Counted from the stretch's first letter, positions 1-8,519 are shown. The stretch: DNA of 15,577 nucleotides from an uncultured Flavobacteriales bacterium (GCA_913059105.1 CAJXRL010000033.1:1-15577), one strand, 5' to 3'. The notes: a model not told the origin generated them from the letters alone. Made by a program: numbers and translations.

Positions 1-47
1 CTACACAGAGTAGATCGTCGGCAGCGTCAGATGTGTATAAGAGACAG
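1..47 (+). other. Untrimmed Nextera/Tn5 adapter with i5 index (technical artefact)
   Basis: This is not genomic. Positions 15-47 match the 33-nt Nextera read-1 adapter, ending in the 19-bp Tn5 mosaic end AGATGTGTATAAGAGACAG at 29-47. Before it lie CTACAC (1-6), the end of the P5 primer, and AGAGTAGA (7-14), which I recognise as Illumina i5 index 504. Genomic sequence starts at 48. Confidence 0.98.
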
Positions 48-74
48 AAATTCACTTCCCCCTTCTTAAATTTC

Positions 75-82
75 TATCTTTG
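75..82 (+). promoter_or_regulatory. Bacteroidota -7 promoter box of ftsE
   Basis: TATCTTTG matches the Bacteroidota -7 consensus TAnnTTTG exactly and ends 17 nt before the ftsE ATG. A transcript starting about 5 nt downstream would have a leader of only about 12 nt. The -33 TTG element is not clear: the DNA where it should lie (about 50-56) reads poorly and is close to the adapter junction at 47. Confidence 0.55.
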
Positions 83-99
83 TTTCAAACCGAATTGTC

Positions 100-795
100 A
101 TGCCTGGAACAGCTATAATTGAATTGAACAGTGTTAATGTTTTTCAACAAAAACAATTGGTGCTTTCCAACCTTGGGTTGAGAATTGAAAAAGGAGAGCT
201 AGTCTACTTAGTTGGAAAAAATGGCTCAGGAAAGAGCAGTTTTTTAAAGACCCTTTATGGCGAACTACAATTAAAGGAAGGGGAAGCAACGGTTGCCGGC
301 CATGATATGAAAAAATTGAGCCGTAAAAAAGTTCCTTTTCTAAGGCGAAAAATTGGAATTGTATTTCAAGATTTTCAATTACTATCCGACAGGACGGTAA
401 ATAACAACCTAAAGTTTGTTATGAAAGCTACCGGATGGAAAAACAAAAAAGAGATAAACGAAGGAATTCAGATCGTACTTGAAAAAGTTGGTTTAGGAAA
501 TAAAGGCTTTAAAATGCCGCACGAACTTTCTGGCGGAGAACAACAAAGAGTTTCCATAGCACGTGCATTGCTAAATGACCCAGAAATTATTTTAGCTGAT
601 GAGCCTACTGGTAATTTAGATCCTGAAACGTCTTTAGAAATTATGAACCTATTGGTTTCTATTAGCCAAAATGATAAGGCAGTTTTAATTGCAACACACG
701 ATTACGACATGATGCGCAAATTTCCTGGAAGAGTATTGCAGTTTGAAAATGAAACGATTATTGAGCCAAGCCCAACAATTCCGCCAACTGCTTAG
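100..795 (+). CDS. ftsE: Cell-division ABC transporter ATP-binding protein FtsE
   Basis: This is the ATPase subunit of the FtsEX complex, which works at the cytoplasmic face of the inner membrane and couples divisome activity to periplasmic cell-wall hydrolysis. All ABC motifs are intact: Walker A GKNGSGKS (39-46), Q-loop Q90, signature LSGGEQQR (143-150), Walker B ILADEP with D167 and E168, D-loop 171-174 and H-loop H200. The block LRRKIGIVFQDFQLLSDRTV (81-100) is the FtsE-type version of the region after the Q-loop and argues for FtsE over a LolD-type exporter ATPase. At 231 aa it is the usual family length. The ATG at 100 lies just after a TAnnTTTG box. No ftsX is present in the window, so the permease gene must lie elsewhere. 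Its last 38 nt overlap the convergent glycosyltransferase gene. Confidence 0.9.
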   Translation: MPGTAIIELNSVNVFQQKQLVLSNLGLRIEKGELVYLVGKNGSGKSSFLKTLYGELQLKEGEATVAGHDMKKLSRKKVPFLRRKIGIVFQDFQLLSDRTVNNNLKFVMKATGWKNKKEINEGIQIVLEKVGLGNKGFKMPHELSGGEQQRVSIARALLNDPEIILADEPTGNLDPETSLEIMNLLVSISQNDKAVLIATHDYDMMRKFPGRVLQFENETIIEPSPTIPPTA

Positions 796-1885
796 CATTT
801 TTTTGATTGTCAAATAATTCAGCAATCGCTATTTGCCGTTTCTTAATTTCATCTTTATTTAATTCTGCTGCAAAGAGTTCAGTTAATTTCTCTCTCCAAT
901 CGTGTACCTCTTTCGCGATTATACAATATTTGTTTAATCCAGTTCCTTCAATCATTGCCGGGTTTACCAAAATTTCATTGCCGGAAGTTAGCGCATGTAA
1001 CAATTTCAACTTAATTCCAGTCGATTGAAAAGTTGGCAAGCAATTAATTTTTGCACTTCCAATTAAATCAAACATTTTTTCATCACTAGGATTTTCAACT
1101 AGTTTGACATTCTTCATTGAACTTACAGCTTCAACAATTAAGGAACTCGGTTCGCTGCCTGCTATTACCAATTCGTGCTGCAATTCCTTAAACACTGTAA
1201 GCAAAAATAATACTGCTTCAACATTCTCCTCCACTTTCAAATTGCCTTGATACAGTGCAATTTCTTGTATCGAATAAGTTGAAATTCCTTCAAGCGATTT
1301 CCGAAAAAATGCAGGCAAGTAGCTGCCCTTCAACCCAACATTTATAAAATGTTCATTGTCTTTTGGTGAAATAGCAAATACTCCGTCAGCATGACGCAAG
1401 ACTTTCTCAAATTTTCGCAAAGCCTTCGCTTCCAAAGAATAATAGCTTTTCTTAAGATTGGCATTTTCGTATTCTGATAAACTACGATAGTAATCGTGTT
1501 CCACATTATGGGCTCTTACCCACTTTCTTTTATTTGCCAACTTCCGGTGATCCAAGTAATAACAGCATTGCAAACTCTCAAATAAAATTGGTGCGTCATC
1601 AGATGCTAATCGTTTTAACAATTCCGAACTCTTCCGGCTTTTTACCGAAAATGGTGATAACAGCACTGCGTTTAATGCATTTGCCTTTCGAGTATAATAA
1701 TGAACCTCAGCGGCATACTCTTTTAACTCAGCCACCTCTTCCCTACCATACTCAAAACAATGCAAAGCAATTTTGTAGCCCAACTTTGAGAGTGCTTCTA
1801 ACTTGTAAAACACATCGATAACGCCGCCATAATCTGCAGGTAATGGAACGTTGAATGAAACAATATGTAGATCTATTTTACTCAA
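758..1885 (-). CDS. GT4-type glycosyltransferase (GT-B fold)
   Basis: Probable retaining sugar-nucleotide glycosyltransferase acting at the cytoplasmic side of the envelope; donor and acceptor cannot be read from sequence. The N-terminal half holds the GT-B acceptor-side motif PLPADYGGVIDVFYKLEAL (14-32) and the block VRAHNVEHDYYR (123-134). The C-terminal half has LYQGNLKVEENV (211-222) and TGIKLKLLHAL (289-299), the donor-binding region; the usual C-terminal acidic EX7E pair looks altered there. I place the start at TTG 1885, whose TTGA overlaps the TGA stop of the upstream gene and gives 375 aa. The frame is also open to a TTG at 1930, but those 15 extra residues lie within the coding part of the neighbour and look unlike a GT4 N-terminus. 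The 3' end overlaps ftsE on the opposite strand by 38 nt. Confidence 0.8.
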   Translation of the reverse strand: MSKIDLHIVSFNVPLPADYGGVIDVFYKLEALSKLGYKIALHCFEYGREEVAELKEYAAEVHYYTRKANALNAVLLSPFSVKSRKSSELLKRLASDDAPILFESLQCCYYLDHRKLANKRKWVRAHNVEHDYYRSLSEYENANLKKSYYSLEAKALRKFEKVLRHADGVFAISPKDNEHFINVGLKGSYLPAFFRKSLEGISTYSIQEIALYQGNLKVEENVEAVLFLLTVFKELQHELVIAGSEPSSLIVEAVSSMKNVKLVENPSDEKMFDLIGSAKINCLPTFQSTGIKLKLLHALTSGNEILVNPAMIEGTGLNKYCIIAKEVHDWREKLTELFAAELNKDEIKKRQIAIAELFDNQKNAKQLAELLGLAQ

Positions 1886-2967
1886 AACTCTTGTAGCATT
1901 GTTAGTAATACTTTCTCCTCTTCTTGCCAAGTCAATTTTTTACTCAATTTTTCACAGTTTAATTGCCAAGTTTTGTAGTTGGTAGAGTTTAACATTTCAT
2001 TTAATTGCTTCGCTAATATTTCTGGCTTATAACTTTTTAATTCCTCTCCCACTTGTTTTCCATTCAACAATTTTTTAACCTCAACTAAATCAGCATATAA
2101 AACCGGAGTTTGGCAAAGCAAATAATCGAAAATTTTATTGGGCAATGCGTAGGTATAATTCAGGCCCAATTTATGTTCTAGCGAAACTCCAATTTTTGCT
2201 TTCAACGTATATCCATTTAGTTCCAAAGGCTCTAACCTTCCTAAGAACTTAACCTTTCCATTCAAACCTGAATCATTTACAAAGGTTTTTAATTCTTGCT
2301 CAATATCTCCGCCACCTGCAATCCATAATTCAGAACTTACTCCAGGCATTGCAGTAATTAGCTCTTCCAATCCTCTTCCAACATTTAGCGCTCCTTGATA
2401 TAGAATTACATTCTCTTTTTCAGAAATTTGATGTTCTATATGAACAGGAAAATTTCGCATCACTTTAAAGTCGACTCCATACAATTTGGTATACGTTTCG
2501 GCTATTTGAGTCGTAACCGTAATGCAATGTGTTAACTTGGGAACGATGGCTCTTTCAATTCTCTTCCAAATTTGCTGAACCGAAGGTCGGTTTACCAATT
2601 CAGGAACCTCGGTAAAATATTCATGACTGTCGTATATTAAAGGAACTCCTTTAATTTTTGATGCCAAATAATTAGCGGGTAATACATCTAAATCGTTCGC
2701 ATAAAGCACATCTAGCTTTGTAAAAAGCAATTTGAAAAACAAACGGATATTTAGATTGGCATAAAACAAAGCGCTTCTATTAAACCACAAATTGAATCTC
2801 TTTGAAACATAGCTTTTGTTTAAATATTTCGGACTATCCGATAATTTTCGTCCTAACAATAAAACTTCGAAATTATTACGTTCTAAGGTGTCACAAATCT
2901 TTTGCACCCTCTGATCGGTGCTCAAATCTGAACTAACACTTACAACTATTTTCTTCTTGTGGCTCAC
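1882..2967 (-). CDS. GT4-type glycosyltransferase
   Basis: Second probable GT-B glycosyltransferase, first gene of a two-gene unit with the downstream one. It starts with SSDLSTDQRVQKICDTL (12-28), common in Bacteroidota GT4 enzymes, followed by VLLLGR (35-40), an IYDSHEYFTEVPEL block (111-124) that closes the acceptor domain, LYQGALNVGRGLEELI (189-204) and the donor-domain stretch YALPNKIFDYL (273-283). No signal peptide or membrane helix is evident. The start is a GTG at 2967; an in-frame TAA lies one codon upstream (TAA TTC GTG), so no longer form exists, and the next in-frame ATG is far inside. A weak -7-like TATATTTT lies at 2985-2992 (- strand). Likely role is assembly of a cell-surface glycan. 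A specific pathway cannot be assigned because no polymerase, flippase or sugar-synthesis gene is beside it. Confidence 0.8.
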   Translation of the reverse strand: MSHKKKIVVSVSSDLSTDQRVQKICDTLERNNFEVLLLGRKLSDSPKYLNKSYVSKRFNLWFNRSALFYANLNIRLFFKLLFTKLDVLYANDLDVLPANYLASKIKGVPLIYDSHEYFTEVPELVNRPSVQQIWKRIERAIVPKLTHCITVTTQIAETYTKLYGVDFKVMRNFPVHIEHQISEKENVILYQGALNVGRGLEELITAMPGVSSELWIAGGGDIEQELKTFVNDSGLNGKVKFLGRLEPLELNGYTLKAKIGVSLEHKLGLNYTYALPNKIFDYLLCQTPVLYADLVEVKKLLNGKQVGEELKSYKPEILAKQLNEMLNSTNYKTWQLNCEKLSKKLTWQEEEKVLLTMLQEF

Positions 2968-3190
2968 GAATTACGAAAATGAGAAAAATATAGCAGTGAA
3001 CGAGAGGAATTGGTAAAAGTTGTTCTACTTGGAGGCTTGATAACGCTTTCGATACTTCTCACACATAACTGCAGGCGCATTCTAAGATTCTACCCTAAAT
3101 TATGCCGGTAGGGGAGTAAATCCTCTCCTCACTTTTTCACGGACTACAAATCTGCGTTAACAGGTTATTACTCACAACAGTCTGAAAAAC

Positions 3191-3222
3191 AAAAAGCCCG
3201 AACATCTTTGTTCAGGCTTTTT
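3191..3222 (-). terminator. Rho-independent terminator of dsbD
   Basis: A 14-bp stem (3191-3204 with 3209-3222, one G-U pair, 4-nt loop) lies 25 nt past the dsbD stop. Read on the - strand, the stem ends in CTTTTT followed by GTTTTT. The A-run on the opposite flank would let it also work in the + direction, but no + gene runs into it. Confidence 0.85.
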
Positions 3223-3247
3223 AAAATAATTTTTTTCAATAAAACCT

Positions 3248-5710
3248 CTACTTCACCGCTTCAATTCCGCAATCTAAGAAGTCAGAGTATTCTTGAACGT
3301 CTGGAGTATAACCAACTGGATTACCCAATAAATAACCCTCAGGACTTAGCATGACGTAATACGGCTGTGAGTTATTATTAAAGACTTGCGTTTGAAAAGT
3401 AGCCCACTTGTTCCCAATAGTTTTAATCTTCTTTTTCTTCAACTCATCGCCAGCCATGTATTCAAAAATACCTTGCTGCTCTTCTGGCAGTTTAACTTTA
3501 TCATCTACATACAGTGAGACCAAAACAAAGTCATTCTCCAGCTTTTCTTTAATGCTTTCTACTGTCCAAACAGATTCTTCCATTTTACGACAGTTTACAC
3601 AAGCCCAGCCAGTAAAATCAATCAGTAAAGGCTTATTCACACTCTTAGCTTCTGCCATTGCTTCTTCAAAATCATCGAACTCTGCATGGAAAGTTTCTTT
3701 CTCATACCAAGAATAGAATGTTGGAGGAGGGAAACCACTTAAAAGATTGTGATTCCACGGTGGAGTTTTCATCACACCTGGTGCTATGTATACGGTGAAT
3801 ATTAAAACCACGATTCCAAATGCTTTTCTAAACGGCGATAATTTTGCAATTGGAGAATCGTGAGGAAACTTGATTAAACCAAAAAGATATAAGGTTAAAC
3901 CGGCAAAAATAATTGTCCAAATCAAGAAGAATGTTTCTCTGTGAACCAATTCCCACTGCTCTACTAAATCTGCATTTGAGAAGAATTTCAATGCTAATGC
4001 CAATTCAATAAACCCTAAAACCACTTTCACAGCATTTAACCAACCACCCGACTTAGGCAGCTTGTTCATCATGCTTGGAAAGGCAGCAAACACTGCAAAT
4101 GGCAGTCCCAATGCAATTCCAAAACCACTCATGGCAGCGGTAATTGGCCATGGACCGTTTTTCAGCGCTGAGCCCAATACCGTTCCTAAAATTGGTCCCG
4201 TACATGAGAAAGAAACCAATGCTAGCGTTAATGCCATAAAAAAGATACCTAAGGTTCCGCCAACTTGAGAAGCAGAATCTGCCTTATTAGTAAGTGAAGC
4301 TGGTAAAGTAATTTCGAAATAACCAAAGAAGGAAATCGCAAAGACAACAAATACAATAAAGAATATAATGTTGAGCACTACACTTGTTGCAATCTCACTG
4401 AGTACAGCAGGATCTGCGTTGAAGTGAAAAGGAATACTTAAAATGGCATAAATTAAAAAGATAAAAAAGCCGTATAATACTGCTTTTCCTAATCCTTTTC
4501 CGCCACCGTCGCCTTTGGTAAAAAAGCTAACCGTCAAAGGAATCATTGGGAAAACACACGGAGTTAATAAGGCTATTAAACCACCTATAAAACCCATAAA
4601 GAATACCACCCAAACATTGCTAACGTCTTGTGTATCTTCTTTACTCTCTACGCATGCACCTTTGGGATTATCTAAATCTACATTTGGCAAAAATGGAATA
4701 ATGGTTGAAACATCAAGATCAGCTTCAACTTCTGCCTTGTCTAAAACATTTATTCCTTTACCAGTATTCAAATCGAATTCAACTTCTATTAGCTCCGGTG
4801 GTAAACACATGGAAGAATTACAAACAATAAACTCATATTCGATAGCGTACATATCTCCGGTTAAACCTTCAACAGTTCGAACAAATTCAACTTCATTCTC
4901 ATAGTAATTCAAGTCCAAATCAGCTGTAGGGTCAAATTTTGAAATTAGCTCTCCCGACTCTTTGGTTTCTGTATCGGGATCCATGGCCTTGTTCAAGAAG
5001 AACTTGGTAGACATTACTTGCTCCTCTTCTGACTTTTGCTTTTGGGAGTACAAGTGCCAGCCTTCACCTATGCTTCCTTTAAAGTGAAAATCGTAACTCC
5101 CTTCGCCATTCTTAGTTGAGAAGTACTCCCATTTAGTGGCTTTCAAATAGTCGTCAGAAACATCATCCCCTCCTCCTTTTACATGCTCCGGCTCTTTGTT
5201 GTCTAATACTTCTCCAGTTGTTTCTGAATCCTCGGCAGAAGCTTCAACTCCTGAACTAGCAGGAATATTAAACTCTAAATCAACATATTCAGGTGGCAAA
5301 CACTTTTCATCGTCACACACCATAAAGTAAACCTCAGCGGTCATCTTGTAAGCATTTGCTACTTTCGACTTGACAATCTGTTTAAAGATGACGTCTTTTT
5401 CAAAATAACTCAATTCCATATCGAAATTTGGGTCGTATTCTGTTTTGGCCTTAGGCTCTGACACTGTACCTACTGTTTCATAATCCGCAGACTCTTTAAT
5501 AGTGAACTCAGTAGCAATTGGGCCATCGTCACTTGGTAAAGTCTGAGAATAGAGATGCCACCCTTCTTCAATAGACGCGGTTATTTGCAATTCAAAAGTT
5601 CCATTTTCCAATTGCTTCACTTCAGTACCCCAATTTACAGGGTTGAAAATTTGAGCATTAGAAATGCTTGCAGTAAAAAATAGCAAAATGCCAAGCAAGA
5701 AAGTTCGCAT
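3248..5710 (-). CDS. dsbD: Protein-disulfide reductase DsbD with duplicated N-terminal domain
   Basis: Carries electrons from cytoplasmic thioredoxin across the inner membrane to periplasmic thiol proteins. A signal peptide (about 1-19, LLFFTASISNAQ) leads to two tandem DsbD-alpha-like domains, about 22-150 and 190-315. Both contain EGWHLYSQ (49-56 and 216-223) and a CX4C followed by LPPE (C132/C137 and C297/C302). An acidic linker (150-188) joins them. The CcdA-like membrane domain spans about 364-645 with C385 in LLTPCVFP and C503 in SFSCTGP. The C-terminal thioredoxin domain (about 670-820) has WACVNC with C704 and C707. All three redox pairs of classic DsbD are present plus one extra N-terminal pair. 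At 820 aa it is longer than E. coli DsbD (about 565) mainly because of the extra domain. ATG start at 5710; a terminator follows. I found no exact TAnnTTTG box upstream, only TATCTTAA. Confidence 0.93.
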   Translation of the reverse strand: MRTFLLGILLFFTASISNAQIFNPVNWGTEVKQLENGTFELQITASIEEGWHLYSQTLPSDDGPIATEFTIKESADYETVGTVSEPKAKTEYDPNFDMELSYFEKDVIFKQIVKSKVANAYKMTAEVYFMVCDDEKCLPPEYVDLEFNIPASSGVEASAEDSETTGEVLDNKEPEHVKGGGDDVSDDYLKATKWEYFSTKNGEGSYDFHFKGSIGEGWHLYSQKQKSEEEQVMSTKFFLNKAMDPDTETKESGELISKFDPTADLDLNYYENEVEFVRTVEGLTGDMYAIEYEFIVCNSSMCLPPELIEVEFDLNTGKGINVLDKAEVEADLDVSTIIPFLPNVDLDNPKGACVESKEDTQDVSNVWVVFFMGFIGGLIALLTPCVFPMIPLTVSFFTKGDGGGKGLGKAVLYGFFIFLIYAILSIPFHFNADPAVLSEIATSVVLNIIFFIVFVVFAISFFGYFEITLPASLTNKADSASQVGGTLGIFFMALTLALVSFSCTGPILGTVLGSALKNGPWPITAAMSGFGIALGLPFAVFAAFPSMMNKLPKSGGWLNAVKVVLGFIELALALKFFSNADLVEQWELVHRETFFLIWTIIFAGLTLYLFGLIKFPHDSPIAKLSPFRKAFGIVVLIFTVYIAPGVMKTPPWNHNLLSGFPPPTFYSWYEKETFHAEFDDFEEAMAEAKSVNKPLLIDFTGWACVNCRKMEESVWTVESIKEKLENDFVLVSLYVDDKVKLPEEQQGIFEYMAGDELKKKKIKTIGNKWATFQTQVFNNNSQPYYVMLSPEGYLLGNPVGYTPDVQEYSDFLDCGIEAVK

Positions 5711-5763
5711 ATTTTGATTTGATTAGTGTGTTCGCGAATTTAAGATAAATGTTTATGAATAAG

Positions 5764-5787
5764 AATTACGAATTGTTAATTAAGAAT
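5764..5787 (-). repeat. Dispersed ATTCnnAATT-type intergenic repeat, single copy
   Basis: Two direct units, AATTACGAAT and AATTAAGAAT, sit 4 nt apart upstream of dsbD. The reverse complement matches the repeat at 14421-14445 over both units, differing only in the spacer. The same family fills the lpd-lnt intergenic region. Confidence 0.5.
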
Positions 5788-5862
5788 AAAGGCAATAGAA
5801 TTGTCAAATATTGTTTAATAAGCAATGCAACTAGATAAAATTTGGGGGAAATAAGGTTGCCT

Positions 5863-7182
5863 TCATATTTTCATTTTTAGCAACTTTACTGAGTCTTCGG
5901 TTACTTTATATCGGTCGTCTAACCGCAGGCCAATGAGCCAAACAATTTTATCCTCAGAAAGAAGTACATAAGTCTGTTCTTTTTGCACCCTAGAAATTTT
6001 CATATCAATAAGAATATCGCTTAGCTTTTTCTTACCATTCATTCCAAGTGGCTGCATTTTATCGCCTTCAGACCACTTTCTAATTTTTAAAGGAAATACC
6101 AGTTTGGTTCGGTCTATCACTTCTTCAGACTTTATCTTATCACTTGAATTTAACTCATTTTTTAATAAGCGTTGAAATTCAATTCGAAACGGATCAACAA
6201 TCAAACTAACATTCTTGTCAACCAAATACACAAGCTGCTCATCTTCTTCTTTTAGACCCACTATTACGTCTAATTTTTCTCGGTCAACTACAATACTAAA
6301 ATCTTTACCCAAAAATATTTTCCCGACTTGTTTCTTTTTAATACAAACCAATAAATTATTCACTTGACCTGCTGTAAAACCCAAAGGCGATAATACATGA
6401 AATAGATAAAACTGCTTTCGATCTAGTAGATCAATAGTAGAGAAATTTATATACCCTTTAACTAATTCTGTTTGTAGTTTCTTTGACTGTTGTTCAACAA
6501 AACCATCAAGAATATCAAAAGTCTCTTTTAAATGATGAAGATTTTGCTTCATAACTTTCAGCAAACTAGGGTTCTTTTTCCTCCAAGGCGCTATTATCTC
6601 ATGGCGAAACCAATTCCGTTCGTAATTGATTGATTCATTTGATTTATCTTCTCGAAATTCAACCGAATTCTCAGTGGCATATTCTCGAATTTCAGCTTTC
6701 GTAAAACTTAATAATGGACGAAAGCGAATTTCATTTGAGCGAATTCCAGCCAATCCTTTTACTCCCGTTCCTCGGTTAACATTCAATAAAAACGTTTCAA
6801 TATCATCCTCTAAATGGTGGCCAGTTGCCAGAGTATCATAATGATGAGATATTTCTAATTCATTAAAAAAATCATAGCGCAACGTTCTAGCTGCCATCTG
6901 AATAGAAACACCATTTTCTTTTGCAAAAGATGCTGTATTCACCCTTTTAGAGAAAAACGGAATATTACGCTCGGCTGCAATTCTTTTAACTAATTCTTGA
7001 TCATTGTCGCTTTCCTCTCCTCTCAGCGAAAAGTTGACATGAGCTACTCCATACAAGTGTTTGGATCTGTGCATTAAATCCCACAAGACCATTGAATCAA
7101 CACCTCCACTTACAGCAATCAAAATTTTCTGATCGAAGCGAATATTGCAATTCTTAAATTCCTTTTTAAACGTTTTATACAT
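5863..7182 (-). CDS. tilS: tRNA(Ile)-lysidine synthetase TilS
   Basis: Attaches lysine to C34 of tRNA-Ile2 (CAU anticodon) in an ATP-dependent reaction, changing it from Met to Ile decoding; normally essential. The PP-loop ATP-binding motif SGGVDS is at 25-30, followed by RTLRYDFF (99-106), GHHLEDDIETFLLNVNRGTG (121-140) and RPLLSF (155-160). The conserved DKSN..INYERNWFRHEI (179-196) completes the catalytic domain. The C-terminal TilS domain is present, with KWSEGDKMQPLGMNGKKKLSDILID and a WLIGLRLDDRYKVT tail. At 439 aa it is full length. The ATG at 7182 directly follows the pabB stop (TAAATG), so the two are almost certainly one transcript with coupled translation. No convincing terminator follows: only a 4-bp AAGG/CCTT hairpin beyond the TGA. 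Confidence 0.95.
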   Translation of the reverse strand: MYKTFKKEFKNCNIRFDQKILIAVSGGVDSMVLWDLMHRSKHLYGVAHVNFSLRGEESDNDQELVKRIAAERNIPFFSKRVNTASFAKENGVSIQMAARTLRYDFFNELEISHHYDTLATGHHLEDDIETFLLNVNRGTGVKGLAGIRSNEIRFRPLLSFTKAEIREYATENSVEFREDKSNESINYERNWFRHEIIAPWRKKNPSLLKVMKQNLHHLKETFDILDGFVEQQSKKLQTELVKGYINFSTIDLLDRKQFYLFHVLSPLGFTAGQVNNLLVCIKKKQVGKIFLGKDFSIVVDREKLDVIVGLKEEDEQLVYLVDKNVSLIVDPFRIEFQRLLKNELNSSDKIKSEEVIDRTKLVFPLKIRKWSEGDKMQPLGMNGKKKLSDILIDMKISRVQKEQTYVLLSEDKIVWLIGLRLDDRYKVTEDSVKLLKMKI

Positions 7183-8454
7183 TTATGTCTCTCCTAATTC
7201 AAATATAGCCTTAGCCTTAAGCAAGCATTCTTCGTATTCTTTTTCCGCTTCTGCGAGATTAGTTATTGCACCGCCAACCATCAAAGATAAATATTCAGTC
7301 TTTGCAGAATACATCAAACTCCGAATAACTACATTAAAGTCTGCGTCTCCGTCAGGGCCAATATAACCGATGCTTCCTGAATATAATTCCCTTCTCGACT
7401 TTTCATGCATATCTGCTATTTGCATAGCAGATATTTTTGGCGCTCCCGTCATGCTTCCCATTGGAAAAGTTGTTTCAATGACATCAAAAATGTCATACTT
7501 CTTATCTAACGTCGAACTTATCGTCGAAACCAATTGATGAACTTGAGGGAATGCATAGACACCAAACAACTCTTCCACTGTAACACTTCCTCTTGCAGAA
7601 GTTCTTGACAAATCATTACGAACCAAATCAACTATCATCACATTTTCGGTTTGCTCTTTCAAATCTGACCGTAATTGTAGTTTTAAAGCTTCATCCTCTT
7701 GCTCAGTGCGCCCTCTTTGAATGGTTCCTTTTATTGGTTGAGAATAAAGTTGATCTCCTCTTTTGGTAAAAAACCGTTCAGGAGAAGCGCAAATTAAAGT
7801 ATCGCTTTGTAATTTATAGAAAGCAGAATACGGCATGGCAGATTTGGCATTTAACATAGCGTATGTTGCTGCTGTATCAATTTTAGTTTGCTCTTTATAA
7901 AACTCCTGACAATAATTTATTTCGTAGATGTTCCCAAACTGAATTTCAGCTTGCAATTTTTTTATTGCATCTAGATAATCTTCCTTCTGCATTTTTGCTT
8001 GCAACTTGGGCAAAGCAACAGTGACAGAATGAAAGTCATTCAAACTCTTTACAAACGCGGCAACCTTCAATTCATCATCTCCATAAAATAACACTTCATT
8101 CTCTTCTCTTTTTTGTATGACCAAAATTTCTGGTTCGAAGAAACTTAAATCTCCAAAACCAAAATTTGCTTGATGTCGAGAAGTTAGTTCCTCAAATTGA
8201 TTTTTTAAGTCGTAACCCAAATGTCCAAAAAGCCATGTTTTTTTTGAATTATAGAACGCTCTAAGTTCATGTATACTTCCGTTTCTGAATATCCTTTTAA
8301 ATCCTATTCCTGCAATTAAAGTATAGGCTCCATAGGTATCGGAATAAGTATTACTGTTGAGGATTGAGGCGACTTCAAACTGATTTGACCACTTCACCAA
8401 AGCATCGGCAAAATGAGGATAATCAGATCGATTTATGTGGGCAATTAGTCTCAC
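7183..8454 (-). CDS. pabB: Aminodeoxychorismate synthase component I (PabB-type chorismate-binding enzyme)
   Basis: Converts chorismate with ammonia from a PabA-type glutaminase to 4-amino-4-deoxychorismate, the precursor of p-aminobenzoate and folate. The C-terminal chorismate-binding domain (about 155-415) contains CASPERF (222-228), PIKGT (240-244), LVRNDLSR (277-284), ETTFPMGSMTGAPK (327-340) and GSIGYIGPDGDADF (360-373). PIKGT, with K242 as the expected nucleophile, favours PabB; TrpE normally has PIAGT. At 423 aa it lacks most of the N-terminal extension of enterobacterial PabB, as usual in Bacteroidota. The start is a GTG at 8454; no ATG lies upstream in frame, and the next internal Met is well inside the protein. 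A TAnnTTTG box sits 4 nt before this GTG, so the transcript may be leaderless. No pabA or pabC is in the window. Confidence 0.87.
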   Translation of the reverse strand: MRLIAHINRSDYPHFADALVKWSNQFEVASILNSNTYSDTYGAYTLIAGIGFKRIFRNGSIHELRAFYNSKKTWLFGHLGYDLKNQFEELTSRHQANFGFGDLSFFEPEILVIQKREENEVLFYGDDELKVAAFVKSLNDFHSVTVALPKLQAKMQKEDYLDAIKKLQAEIQFGNIYEINYCQEFYKEQTKIDTAATYAMLNAKSAMPYSAFYKLQSDTLICASPERFFTKRGDQLYSQPIKGTIQRGRTEQEDEALKLQLRSDLKEQTENVMIVDLVRNDLSRTSARGSVTVEELFGVYAFPQVHQLVSTISSTLDKKYDIFDVIETTFPMGSMTGAPKISAMQIADMHEKSRRELYSGSIGYIGPDGDADFNVVIRSLMYSAKTEYLSLMVGGAITNLAEAEKEYEECLLKAKAIFELGET

Positions 8455-8458
8455 TTCA

Positions 8459-8466
8459 CAAAGGTA
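8459..8466 (-). promoter_or_regulatory. -7 promoter box of pabB-tilS
   Basis: TACCTTTG on the - strand is an exact TAnnTTTG match. It ends 4 nt before the pabB GTG, so the transcription start should fall at or within a few bases of the start codon. A TTG lies upstream at 8483-8485 with a 16-nt gap, slightly shorter than usual. Confidence 0.5.
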
Positions 8467-8511
8467 TGTTTTACAAGGATGGCAAGAAACTGTAAATCTA
8501 AATTTGATGGA

Positions 8512-8519
8512 TACATTTG
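8512..8519 (+). promoter_or_regulatory. -7 promoter box of the GreA-like/acyltransferase pair
   Basis: TACATTTG is an exact TAnnTTTG match ending 6 nt before the ATG at 8526. The TTG at 8517, which could be mistaken for a start codon, is part of this box. No good -33 TTG is seen at the usual distance. Confidence 0.5.

Noticed and set aside
3040..3190. Possible small RNA or gene remnant between the second glycosyltransferase and the dsbD terminator
   Set aside because: Only a weak GGGGAG/CTCTCC pairing and no promoter box or open frame; nothing supports a feature.
4515..4904. 129-codon + strand open frame opposite dsbD
   Set aside because: It lies wholly antisense to conserved dsbD codons, has no promoter box and resembles no protein; the same applies to the other short frames opposite dsbD, tilS, lpd, lnt and the glycosyltransferases.
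5821..5862. Possible tilS terminator (AAGG/CCTT hairpin)
   Set aside because: The stem is only four base pairs and no clear U-run follows.
7183..8454. Assignment of the chorismate enzyme as TrpE
   Set aside because: The active-site motif is PIKGT instead of PIAGT, and no trp genes are adjacent.
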